Source of the DNA: Nemertoderma westbladi
Taxonomy: Eukaryota > Xenacoelomorpha > Nemertodermatida > Nemertodermatidae
Assembly: GCA_032718475.1 (NCBI GenBank)
Contig: JAUCBJ010006287.1
Coordinates: 1 to 42,612 of the forward strand
Length of the DNA: 42,612 nt
Direction of reading: 5' to 3'
Shown: positions 21,047-29,686 of the stretch, in pieces
Layout: every line of letters starts with the position of its first letter
Position numbering within the stretch: the first letter of the stretch is position 1
Made by a program: the position numbers and the translations under genes
The notes under the pieces: model-generated
Database searches by the model: none
Told to the model about the DNA's origin: nothing
The model's input: only the letters and a program-made list of their open reading frames with translations

Positions 21047-21729
21047 GGGCGAGACACGTAGTCGGCGAGCCTTAGCGTACTGTTCAGTCATATGGTTCAT
21101 GTAGGCTCAAATGGGTCAACCTTTTACATGAGCCGCTAACGGAATGGTTAGAGCGACAGACTTCCAACCTGGAGGTCACCAGTTCGATCCCACCTGGACG
21201 TCATTGCCGACTTTGCAAAGCTGTGCGCGACGAAAGTTATAATATAATGATTCTATACCTCGAGCAGTGTTGGACGAATTCAATGTGATTTTCCTGGGTA
21301 GGTTCGAATCCTAGCCTGGCAATAAATATTTTGCACGTTTTTAAATTAATTCCCAACAATCATTAAAAGCCAACAATCATTACTGAAATTAATCCAAACT
21401 TGTTACGTATGCAGTCCGTCAAAAGTTTAGAAAGAATCTGAAGTTTTGTCAAAAGTGAGACAGTCTGTCAGTCGTTACCGATAGTTTCAGGCTTTTGATA
21501 ATAACCGAAATAAGTCGGTCAATCATTGATGAAATTAATCCTAACTTGGTACGTATGCAGTCCGTCAAAAGTTTGGAATGAATCTGAAGTTTGGTCAAAA
21601 ATGAGACAGTCTGCCAGTCAGTAGCGGTAGTACCGCAGACTTTTTATAAAAACTGAAATAAGTCGGTCAATCACAGATGAAATTGGTGCGTATGCAGTCT
21701 AGTGCTGCGCGAAAGCGCCACGAACGTGT
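21047..21729 (+). mobile_element. Dispersed repeat family copy 3, diverged
   Basis: The head is GGGGCGAGACACGTAGTCGG...GAGCCTTAGCGTA and the tail is CTAGTGCTGCGCGAAAGCG then CCACGAACGTGT, homologous to the copies at 17254 and 26331. The interior has two direct copies of a segment with AATTAATCCAAACTTG and GCAGTCCGTCAAAAGTTT (from about 21390 and 21530). It also contains the tRNA-like pieces listed next. Confidence 0.55.
21130..21200 (+). repeat. tRNA-like sequence, SINE fragment
   Basis: An A-box-like TAACGGAATGGTTAGAGCG and a B box AGTTCGATCCC (21181-21191) flank a CTTCCAA anticodon-like loop resembling tRNA-Gly(UCC). The anticodon stem does not pair properly, so this is a tRNA-derived repeat, not a functional tRNA. 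A second B-box segment, GGTTCGAATCC, lies at 21301-21311. Confidence 0.5.
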
Positions 21730-22710
21730 ATGTTTGTCGTTTTATTCCAAAATTGTAACATAATGAAACATTGCTGATGTAAATAGCATATGAAACATTT
21801 GTTGTAACAAAATTTGAATTACACATTTTGTAATAGGTATATGATGTGTACCAGGTAAAAAGAACAAGGAAGTTGTTGATATTTTATATTAAACAATTTT
21901 ATCCACACAGTCAAAAGTGACATCAAAACGTTACAGTTGTCTGTACCGGTGTAGCCTGCTAGTTGGTGTTAGCTATTAAGTTTCCTGTGCAGTTCCTTTG
22001 TAAAGTTATTCGTTTAAAACTGTAAGGTATACGTAAGGTCTACAGTAAGCCTAAAGCTACTGTATAATGTGCTAAGTTACTGAACAACTGATAAATGTAA
22101 TCATTTTGGAATAAAATAAATTTTATGTGTTGAAGGTAATTTTTTGTCAGCCTCGTTAACAAACATTAATAATATTATAATAGGGCATAAATTATGTAGT
22201 TTACTATTTCGGTTTATAGCTACATTTACATTGGAAGAAGCTTCCATGGACTGATTGATGACGATATGCGATATGGATGACGATTTATAAATGATATAAA
22301 TAAGTGGTGGCGAAAAGTAGCTTTTGTCTTGCTTTCTTGTTCGTTTCGCCACGCTCGCTAAATAATATACTGTAGCTCGACAGATAGTCTACTTTATTTT
22401 TTATACCACATAAATAGTTGTTCGACGTTGTTCTTGTTCGTATAATCAACAGACGTTTTGGTCACTAATAATTACTTTTGATTCTGATATTGTTGATAAA
22501 AAGAATGGAACATATCCCGGTGTTCGCATGTGTTAATTAAAGATTGGAACAGCTGACACCGGGCTGTGATGTCAACAGAAGATTATAATTATTTGATGAT
22601 AATTTAAAGGTTACCTAACCCTTAATATACAGTTTTTAGTCGTTATCTCTACACATTTCTCTAGGGTTTAATTTTGAAGACAAACATACAGTAAATCAGT
22701 TGGGTTAAAT
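21730..22710. other. Intergenic DNA, nothing recognised
   Basis: AT-rich. Small frames (for example 22101-22352 minus) lack protein-like character or homology that I recognise. Confidence 0.4.
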
Positions 22711-22855
22711 CTTCGCCAGCGTCCAACCTTCGCCCGATTGGGGGAAAGGGACATGTTACAGAGACGGCTTTTTCTAACCAAAACAATAAATATTGTTCTT
22801 AACACACATTTTGAGGGCGAAGATTGGTCCGGGCGAAGAGTGGACGCGGGCGAAG
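22711..22855. mobile_element. Iteron-ended inverted-repeat element, short copy
   Basis: The left end is built of CTTCGCC(C)G...GTCCAACCTTCGCCCG and the right end of GGGCGAAGATTGG, GGGCGAAGAGTGG and GGGCGAAG, complementary in type. The centre carries TTACAGAGACGGCTTTTTCT and AACCAAAACAATAAA. This is the same design as 23640-24018. Confidence 0.55.
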
Positions 22856-22952
22856 TTTGTTGCGTACCCATAAATCACACTATTTCAATTTTTATGATAT
22901 TTACAATAATTATTATGATATGTATATACAATTATGATATGTACAATATAAT

Positions 22953-23076
22953 GTCGACCCGGTCAATTGCGACCCATCAATTTTTCCCAAAATCATGGGT
23001 CACAATTGTGCGGGTCGCAATTGTCCGGGTCGCAAATGTCCGGGTCGCAATTGTCCAGGTCAGGTCGCAATTGTCC
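22953..23076. repeat. Cluster of GGGTCGCAATTGTC iterons
   Basis: Four or five copies of (C)GGGTCGCAATTGTC follow each other at 22998-23076, facing an inverted GACCCGGTCAATTGCGACCC at about 22956-22975. Short iterated ends around a small spacer, as in the neighbouring GGGCGAAG elements but with a different word. Confidence 0.6.
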
Positions 23077-23372
23077 TAACATCAGGTCTAGTCTAGGCTA
23101 TAGGTATTGTTATAAATTGAGATTAAGCTTACCACCGTGAATTACTGTGCACCAGTTTATATATTCGACAGGCAATTTATAAACTAGTAAATCCGATTTA
23201 ACTCAGAGAGTATAAAAAAACTACAGCTAGAGTATTATTTCTTCGTTTTATTTTTCCATTAGCACTTTATTAGGTGTATTGTTATTGTTTTTACATAATG
23301 CAGTAATGTATACATCTATCTACTGTATTTATGTGGCTGTATAAAACCTTTATCTGGCTGACTGTCACTGTA

Positions 23373-23564
23373 CTATTTATACAGCCCTTTAGTGTTATTT
23401 CTCCGACTAACGAACCGGTGGGACTCTGAATTGCTACAAAGTTTACATATTGCAAGAGACTCGTCGCTATCATCAACGTCAAAATAGCCCCAGCCAGACA
23501 AATCATCGAAAAACAACTGGTTTTAATAGTGCAGTGCTGGCGGTGGCGATAATGTCGATGACAT
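23373..23564 (-). pseudogene. Degraded BED zinc-finger fragment, hAT transposase remnant
   Basis: A minus-strand frame from ATG (23564-23562) reads, after an internal TAA at codon 14, FFDDLSGWGYFDVDDSDE, then LAICKLC (Cys pair), then SRRNNTKGLYK and TAG at 23375-23373. An aromatic WxYF block, CxxC and a following N-T-x-x-L-x-K segment are the layout of BED-type fingers in hAT transposases. The two histidines are not reached. Two in-frame stops and no downstream catalytic domain make it a relic. Assigned by pattern only. Confidence 0.4.
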
Positions 23565-23639
23565 TTTCTTAAGTATGAAGGTACCGCTATTGGCTATACA
23601 GTACAGTACTGACTGGGGTACGCAGTAAACTTCGCCCGC

Positions 23640-24018
23640 GAGAAATCTTCGCCCGCGTCCAACCTTCGCCCGGAGCAATTTTCGCCCTCAAAATGAGCAA
23701 CTATCGCCCGGCGGAAACCTTCGCCCGCAGGCAACCTTCGCCCAATAAACAATTATTGTTTTGGTTAGAATAGCCGTCTCTGTAACCTGCTCCTTTCCCT
23801 CAATTAGTAACACCATCGTTTATTGTTTTGGTTAGAAAAAGCCGTCTCTGTAACCTGCTCCCTCAATTTGTTACTAAAATGGTTACTAACAGAAATCTTA
23901 ATGGGCGAAGGTTGCTCGTGGGCGAAGATTGCCTTGCGGGCGAAGGTTTTCCCCGGGCGAAGGTTGTACGCGGACGAAGATTGGACGCGGGCGAAGGTTG
24001 TACGCGGGCGAAGATTGC
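23640..24018. mobile_element. Iteron-ended inverted-repeat element, long copy
   Basis: The left arm repeats TTCGCCCG-type words about six times (23640-23741), with CTTCGCCCGCGTCCAACC as the fullest form. The right arm repeats GGGCGAAGGTTG/GGGCGAAGATTG about seven times (from about 23902 to 24018). The interior has two direct copies of TTGTTTTGGTTAGAA, then GCCGTCTCTGTAACCTGC (about 23755 and 23823). Overlapping small frames are by-products. No transposase. Confidence 0.65.
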
Positions 24019-24170
24019 ACTCAACCCTGGCTGGTCTGTGCTACTGTTACAATACAAGACAACAGCCTCTAGACTGCAAGCAGTTGGCGAACCAGTACGC
24101 AACAATACCGGTACTGCAGTGCGGTAATCGTAGGAGCGAACTACTAAGGAAGGCAGAAAGCAGATAAAGT

Positions 24171-24463
24171 GAAAGTATTGGTACCACACTACCGGTATCC
24201 GATAGCAGTAATGTGCGCTGAAAGTATTGGTACCACACTACCGGTATCTGATAGCAGTAATGTGCGCTGAAAGTATTGGTACCACACTACCGGTATCCGA
24301 TAGCAGTAATGTGCGCTGAAAGTATTGGTACCACACTACCGGTATCCGATAGCAGTAATGTGCGCTGAAAGTATTGGTACCACACTACCGGTATCCGATA
24401 GCAGTAATGTGCGCTGAAAGTATTGGTACCACACTACCGGTATCCGATAGCAGTAATGTGCGC
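24171..24463. repeat. 49-bp minisatellite, six units
   Basis: Six nearly identical units beginning GAAAGTATTGGTACCACAC and containing CTACCGGTATCCGATAGC. Only one or two substitutions separate the copies, so amplification is recent. Minus-strand frames through it are by-products. Confidence 0.9.
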
Positions 24464-25544
24464 CATCTTGTTGACAGTGCGGGTATTGTTGAATTGAACC
24501 ATTTATTTTCTCGTGTCATTACGACCTAACCTTTCCCTTTCGTCCTGGGAATGCGATCTTACTGGTATGTGTTCTGCGTCGTTAGGGCCCGTATCTGTCG
24601 ACGAAGGACCTAACGCCCAAAGGACCAAATGACGTCTTACACACCCTCCAGTTTTCCATACAGGTACAATAGGCGAATCAGGATATAAAAGTGGTAATAT
24701 ATTTTTAAAAAATCAGGCATTGGCCGGAATTCCCGGATTTTTTTTTACGGTTGAAGAGGATGAATCCGGCACATCCCTAGTATTAAGGAACATTTTTAAT
24801 TATACCTTGCTCATACTGAGCATTTACAAAAAAATATAGTATGTCATAATCGATTCCTGATAACATTGCCTTCTATTTTCAAATTCATAAGCAATTAGGA
24901 CATCAGATATACTGCAGTTACTGCAAAATAATATCTGATCACCTTTCAAACCGAACCCCATTCACTGTATTAAGTGTTTCCAAAACATAATTCCTCCTCC
25001 CTCTAACTACGATATTTTAATTAAATATAATAGGTCATAGATTACAGCTGTAAATATCCTGTATAAATTACAATGCACAGTTGAGCGACAATGTTTGTTT
25101 ACAGTCTGAGAGAGAGTGGCAGAGTAAACAGTCTTATCTAAACTTGGCAAGCAAAGCACTTCTTGGTAGTTTGGCCCTATGCATTGATTGAATAGCATTA
25201 CTACTGTATGTCCGCACTATTTAACGAATCATACATCTGGAGTGAAGATCTGCAGTCAACTGTACACTTTAACTAAGAATCATTCATCTGGTCCGCTGCA
25301 GTCATTGTAACCTCTCAACAGTATTAATGTTGGTGCAAAGATTTTTAAATACAACAATTATATTATTATTATAGCAGAGTACATTATTACAGTACACATA
25401 ATGCTCGATAATCAGAAGTACAGTATACTGTCTAACTATTGTTTGCCAAGTAAGTCATTAAAATCACTATCGGATTTTTAAATTCTGCAATTATTATTAG
25501 CTGAATTAAGCCTTATTTTTCAGGCCCAGAGTCTATGAACTAAT
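24464..25544. other. Intergenic DNA, nothing recognised
   Basis: No protein-like frame and no clear repeat. A 63-codon minus frame at 25007-25198 is not convincing. Confidence 0.4.
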
Positions 25545-25579
25545 GGTCCCTGGCATGATCGGCTATCATGCCAGGGACC
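25545..25579. repeat. Perfect 15-bp stem hairpin
   Basis: GGTCCCTGGCATGAT (25545-25559) and ATCATGCCAGGGACC (25565-25579) are exact complements around a 5-nt loop. It lies 40 bp before a CAGT microsatellite and next to ATCGAAATCGTTGGAGCGG, a sequence type I associate with element ends in invertebrates. Confidence 0.7.
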
Positions 25580-25621
25580 TTTTGAAATTTTTATCGAAAT
25601 CGTTGGAGCGGTTTTGGCTGT

Positions 25622-25684
25622 ATCAGTCAGTCAGTCAGTCATCAGTCAGTCAGTCAGTCAGTCAGTCAGTCAGTCAGTCAGTCA

Positions 25685-25729
<45 letters not shown>
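25622..25729. repeat. CAGT tetranucleotide microsatellite
   Basis: About 26 CAGT units with one two-base interruption near 25641 and a CAGTAAGT variant near 25709. The SQSV-repeat frame across it is a by-product. Confidence 0.95.
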
Positions 25730-26330
25730 ACAAGTTAACGATTACTTATAAAATGCTTTTAAATTTTAGGGTCCCCAAGAAAAATATTTTATTTGAAAAA
25801 TCCGTTTTTTTTCTCACAAATATTTTTAATAATGAGCAAAATATTCTAACTCTTGCAAATTAGTGAAAACAAAAGTTAGAAAAAACCGGAAAATCAGATA
25901 TTCTGCCATCTTTTGTTGAGTTTCCCACTCATTGGCATTTTAGCAAACTTGAGTAAAACTCAACCACTCGGACTGGATACCAGAGTCGGTCATGGCTAAA
26001 CTGAAAATGCTAAAAAAAATGTTGGGGAGGTGAGTCAAACCTGAATCCTTTCATGGGAAATCGACGCAATTAACACTTGAACTAATTAATAACTATAATG
26101 GAATGAGGTTTGGGGCTTCCATGATTTTTAAGTGCAATGAAGTTAAATTGTTACACCTTGGGACCTCAGGTTATCACGTATCACCTCAGGTGATATTTAT
26201 TATATTGCTGTGAAAACAAAACCAAATAAAACAATTTTATAATATAAATAAAGAACACAGAACACAATTCTGCATAGTTAAGTATGTGACCGGAGATACA
26301 AATAAATGTATATGGCAATATAGCAGCGTG
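25730..26330. other. Intergenic DNA, nothing recognised
   Basis: AT-rich; no supported gene or element. Confidence 0.4.
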
Positions 26331-27098
26331 GGGCGAGCCACTAAGTAAGATGATCATTAACGTAGGGGTACCATTAATCAACCTGTCGTTCTGCCCATCC
26401 GTTGTTCTCTCTATTTCGACTAATATTTGAACTTTAATAACTCGGCCAATCCTCGATGAAACCTATCCAAACTTGGTACATATGTAGTCTGGCAAAATTT
26501 TATAAATCTTCCAAGCAGAATTTACGTGTGGCCTTCGAGAAGATAAGATAAAGCAGTTTATTATGTTAATTGTGGTAAATAGCGACATTTTCAGCATTTC
26601 CTTGTAATGGAAATTAATTATTTTCTAGTGTAAGATCTTACATCTATAGGTGAGCTAGTTGAACCGGACTAGTAAGACGGTCTGCTTATTATCTCCCTAA
26701 TTGTTTGGCTTGGGTATTTAATGGGGAGTCTTTAGAATTTAGCTAAATTATTTAATTCAGTCATTGAGGGGTTGGCATGGTAAATTTTCAGTATTATTCT
26801 TACATTGGCATAAGGTTAGTTTTAATATATCTGGCGTATTGGGTCGCCTACAGCTACAATCTCTTACTTATAAAACAAAAAAATTATAAGACAATATACC
26901 TGTCGTCATCGACCTTTGGTTGGGTTTAGGAACAGATTAAATATGGGGGTTGAATTGGAGGAAATATCTTCCTTTCTTTGATTTATTGGCGGTTTTGTTA
27001 AATTTCTTAAATACAGATTTTGTGATGGAATCGCTCAATTTTAATTATTTATGTCTCATATCTGAGCTTCGTGCTGCGCGAAGGCCCCACGAACGTGT
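26331..27098 (+). mobile_element. Dispersed repeat family copy 2
   Basis: The head GTGGGGCGAGCCACTAAG, then ACCATTAATCAACCTGTCG, ATCCTCGATGAAACCTATCC and GTGTGGCCTTCGAGAAG, follow the order seen from 17254. The tail ends TTCGTGCTGCGCGAAGGC then CCCACGAACGTGT at about 27098. It lacks the 0.9-kb middle of copy 1. No target duplication seen. Confidence 0.6.
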
Positions 27099-27532
27099 AA
27101 GAATACTGTCACTACATGCACAGTGGCAGATATCAGAATTACTGTAATTACTCAATAAAGTAAATCAGTTCGGGTTGGGTATCGGGTAAAAAACAGCTGA
27201 AAGCTAGTGTAAACAGTGGTAGGCCATGGTGTAAGGCGAGTCTTACAGTTCTTATCGCCCATGTTTTTTTTTTTAAATTTATCTTTATTAAGTGTTTTAT
27301 AGCGCTTATTTCAGTCTTATAACCTCTATTGATACTTATTCGTTTATTGTTTTGTTAGAATCAGCCCTTCTGAAACCTGCGCCCATGTGAAGAATACCAG
27401 AATTTGTGAAGAATTATATGGCTAGGCTGGGTGAACTTTGTTCAGTTTTCGTTCAGTGTTTGTTTCACAGTAATATATTAAAATAATCACCTGAAGATCC
27501 CCAACATGTTGAGTACGTATAACTCATTTTAT
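27099..27532. other. Intergenic DNA with partial repeat copy
   Basis: About 27264-27395 resembles the interior and one end of the 276-bp element at 10453 (TTTATTAAGTGTTTTATA, GTTTATTGTTTTGTTAGAAT, CCCATGTGAAGAATACCAG). No gene. Confidence 0.45.
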
Positions 27533-27885
27533 CCGAGGTGAAGACCCTTACATAACATTAACTCATTTTATTATATTATCCGAGGTGAAGACCCTTACAT
27601 AACATTAACTCATTTTATCCGAGGTGAAGACCCTTACATAACATTAACTCATTTTATTATATTATCCGAGGTGAAGACCCTTACATAACATTAACTCATT
27701 TTATTATATTATCCGAGGTGAAGACCCTTACATAACATTAACTCATTTTATCCGAGGTGAAGACCCTTACATAACATTAACTCATTTTATTATATTATCC
27801 GAGGTGAAGACCCTTACATAACATTAACTCATTTTATTATATTATCCGAGGTGAAGACCCTTACATAACATTAACTCATTTTTGA
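27533..27885. repeat. Alternating 39/47-bp minisatellite, eight units
   Basis: The unit core is CCGAGGTGAAGACCCTTACA, then TAACATTAACTCATTTTAT. An optional 8-bp TATATTAT makes the long form. GAGGTGAAG recurs at spacings 47, 39, 47, 47, 39, 47, 47, i.e. a repeated long-short-long pattern. Each unit carries an AG|GTGAAG word that resembles a splice donor. It ends about 270 bp before the first proposed iPLA2 exon. Confidence 0.85.
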
Positions 27886-28156
27886 TTGTGTTATTGACAT
27901 CGGTTCCTTTCCATTAATTTATAATTAATATTCTTAATTGTTCTTCGCTGTGCCGGGATCTAGCCCCAAGCCCCCCCCCCACTACCAGTCTGAAAAATTA
28001 TTTCCTTTGGCTACCACCAGAACAATAATTATGACTAACAAGGGTTCCAAAATCTCAAATGTTCCATTTAGTACTTGAATTTATTATAGAATGACTTTCA
28101 TTGTTTCTCCTTAGTTGCTTAACTGCTAATCGCGAATCAGTAGCTAAACGTGTTAT
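27886..28156 (+). promoter_or_regulatory. Presumed 5' flank of the iPLA2-like gene
   Basis: Lies between the minisatellite and the first proposed coding exon. Contains a short C run (about 27970-27980). A TATA box is not evident. The CRE-like palindrome lies just downstream. Confidence 0.3.
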
Positions 28157-28234
28157 ATGATGACGTCATACGGTGGGATGTGGAATATGGGGATGACGCT
28201 GGTCCAAAACGTTCTCGGGACCTCAAACAGACAG
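28157..28234 (+). CDS. PLA2G6: iPLA2-like gene, proposed first coding exon
   Basis: The open frame follows an in-frame TAA (28145-28147), with ATG codons at 28157, 28160, 28178, 28187 and 28193, and ends in CAG before the donor GTAAAC (28235). The last codons read MTLVQNVLGTSNRQ and join in phase 0 to GLYVKEIQW of the next exon. The order Leu-Val, then Gly-Thr-Ser, then VKE resembles the N-terminus of group VI phospholipase A2 as I recall it. Length and phase fit, but the stretch is short. Which ATG is used is open; 28178 or 28193 would place the CRE-like site upstream of the coding region. Intron 1 (28235-29542) holds the SINE array. Confidence 0.4.
28161..28168. promoter_or_regulatory. CRE-like palindrome TGACGTCA
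   Basis: Perfect CREB/ATF consensus site, 10 bp before the ATG at 28178. It overlaps the more upstream ATG codons, so if functional it argues for a downstream start. One 8-bp match can occur by chance. Confidence 0.35.
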
Positions 28235-28296
28235 GTAAACTGTTAGCTCGTGATGTCTTTTATTCATAAATTTTTTTATGCGACTATATATTTATG

Positions 28297-29370
28297 CATC
28301 TATTATAGGAAGGGATCTTGGGGTCTTAGCCTCGAATGATAAGTTTATTTTACCGAAAATAACTTATCTTTTATTGGCGCAATTGTAGGACTAATCCCAC
28401 CACCTAATCCCATCACATGCGTACTTTTTAACCGGGTAGTGTACAAATTTAGGAATCGCGTAATTTTTTCTTCAAATTAATATCTCATATCTCTCCAAAC
28501 CACGTACGCGTTTCGACCTTACTGGGTCTCATCAGCGTGGTGTCGGATTCGAACCTGGGACCTCGAGGTGGAAGCCGGGACTACAACCACTAGGCCACAG
28601 GTTCTTGAGATATGGAGTATTAATTTCAAAGCCAGCTGCCATTTTATTAGCCCCTGATTTTTTTTTTTTTTTTTTTTTATTGATAGTAACAATGTGTTGG
28701 CAAGCTGTATTTTTCGAGGTGTTTGTTATTATACATCTATTATAGGAAGGGATCTTGGGGGTCTTAGCCTCGAATGATAAGTTTATTTTACCGAAAATAA
28801 CTTATCTTTTATTGGCGCAATTGTAGGACTAATCCCATCACATGCGTACTTTTTAACCGGGTAGTGTACAAATTTAGGAATCGCGTAATTTTTTCTTCAA
28901 ATTAATATCTCATATCTCTCCAAACCACGTACGCGTTTCGACCTTACTGGGTCTCATCAGCGTGGTGTCGGATTCGAACCTGGGACCTCGAGGTGGAAGC
29001 CGGGACTACAACCACTAGGCCACAGGTTCTTGAGATATGGAGTATTAATTTCAAAGCCAGCTGCCATTTTATTAGCCCCTGATTTTTTTTTTTTTTTTTT
29101 TTATTGATAGTAACAATGTGTTGGCAAGCTGTATTTTTCGAGGTGTTTGTTATTATACATCTATTATAGGAAGGGATCTTGGGGGTCTTAGCCTCGAATG
29201 ATAAGTTTATTTTACCGAAAATAACTTATCTTTTATTGGCGCAATTGTAGGACTAATCCCATCACATGCGTACTTTTTAACCGGGTAGTGTACAAATTTA
29301 GTATATTAACAAACAAACAAAAGGTATAATAACAAACACCTCGAAAAATACAGCTTGCCAACACATTGTT
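28297..29370 (-). mobile_element. Tandem SINE-containing array flanked by 14-bp direct repeats
   Basis: ACTATATATTTATG occurs at 28283-28296 and 29371-29384, bracketing the array. Inside, a unit of 424-437 bp beginning TATAGGAAGGGATCTTGGGG (28304, 28741, 29165) is present twice in full and once truncated. Each full unit carries a minus-strand tRNA-like head (B-box complement GGATTCGAACC at 28545 and 28970; A-box complement AACCACTAGGCCA) and a T run of about 20. The right end returns as an inverted copy of AATGTGTTGGCAAGCTG (about 29335-29370), so the array closes with a hairpin. It occupies most of intron 1 of the iPLA2-like gene. Confidence 0.65.
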
Positions 29371-29542
29371 ACTATATATTTATGGGCAGTTCGTAGATAG
29401 TTCAATTTTGCTCCTCAATTCAGTTTTACTTAAAATAGATAAAATTTAACTACAACCACAATATATATTATTGTGTTACTGTTCGGTGTATTTATTAATA
29501 AATATTTTAGTATTTATTGTTTGCATTAATTATTTCTTTTAG

Positions 29543-29686
29543 GGTTTGTACGTAAAAGAGATCCAATGGGCGGACGTGAAGGGATGCGTTGTTATAGAGA
29601 AAGAAGGCAATCTATGTTTGTATCGGAATAAAGCTACCGGGTTGTTTACAGCAGTTCTCGGCCGTCCAGATGTTCCCAACTCCAAG
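29543..29686 (+). CDS. PLA2G6: iPLA2-like gene, exon 2
   Basis: Acceptor TTATTTCTTTTAG precedes 29543; donor AAG|GTGAGT follows 29686. There are exactly 48 codons, phase 0 on both sides: GLYVKEIQWADVKGCVV, then IEKEGNLCLYRNKATGLFTA, then VLGRPDVPNSK. The VKE(V/I)xxAD start and the EGxLxLxxN middle match the N-terminal domain of group VI calcium-independent phospholipase A2, a Ser/Asp-dyad lipase that releases sn-2 fatty acids from phospholipids. The last 60 or so bases of this exon are the source of the 79-bp array filling intron 2. Confidence 0.75.

Noticed and set aside
21130-21200. Functional tRNA-Gly gene
   Set aside because: A and B boxes are present, but the anticodon and acceptor stems do not pair well and it sits inside a dispersed repeat.
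24171-24463. CRISPR-like array
   Set aside because: The six 49-bp units are contiguous with no variable spacers; it is a minisatellite in a eukaryotic genome.
25543-25863. Small protein with an SQSV repeat
   Set aside because: Translation of the CAGT microsatellite in one frame; the flanks are not protein-like.
28541-28605. Functional tRNA gene on the minus strand
   Set aside because: Occurs in tandem copies with a T run in a repeat flanked by a target-type duplication; it is a SINE head.
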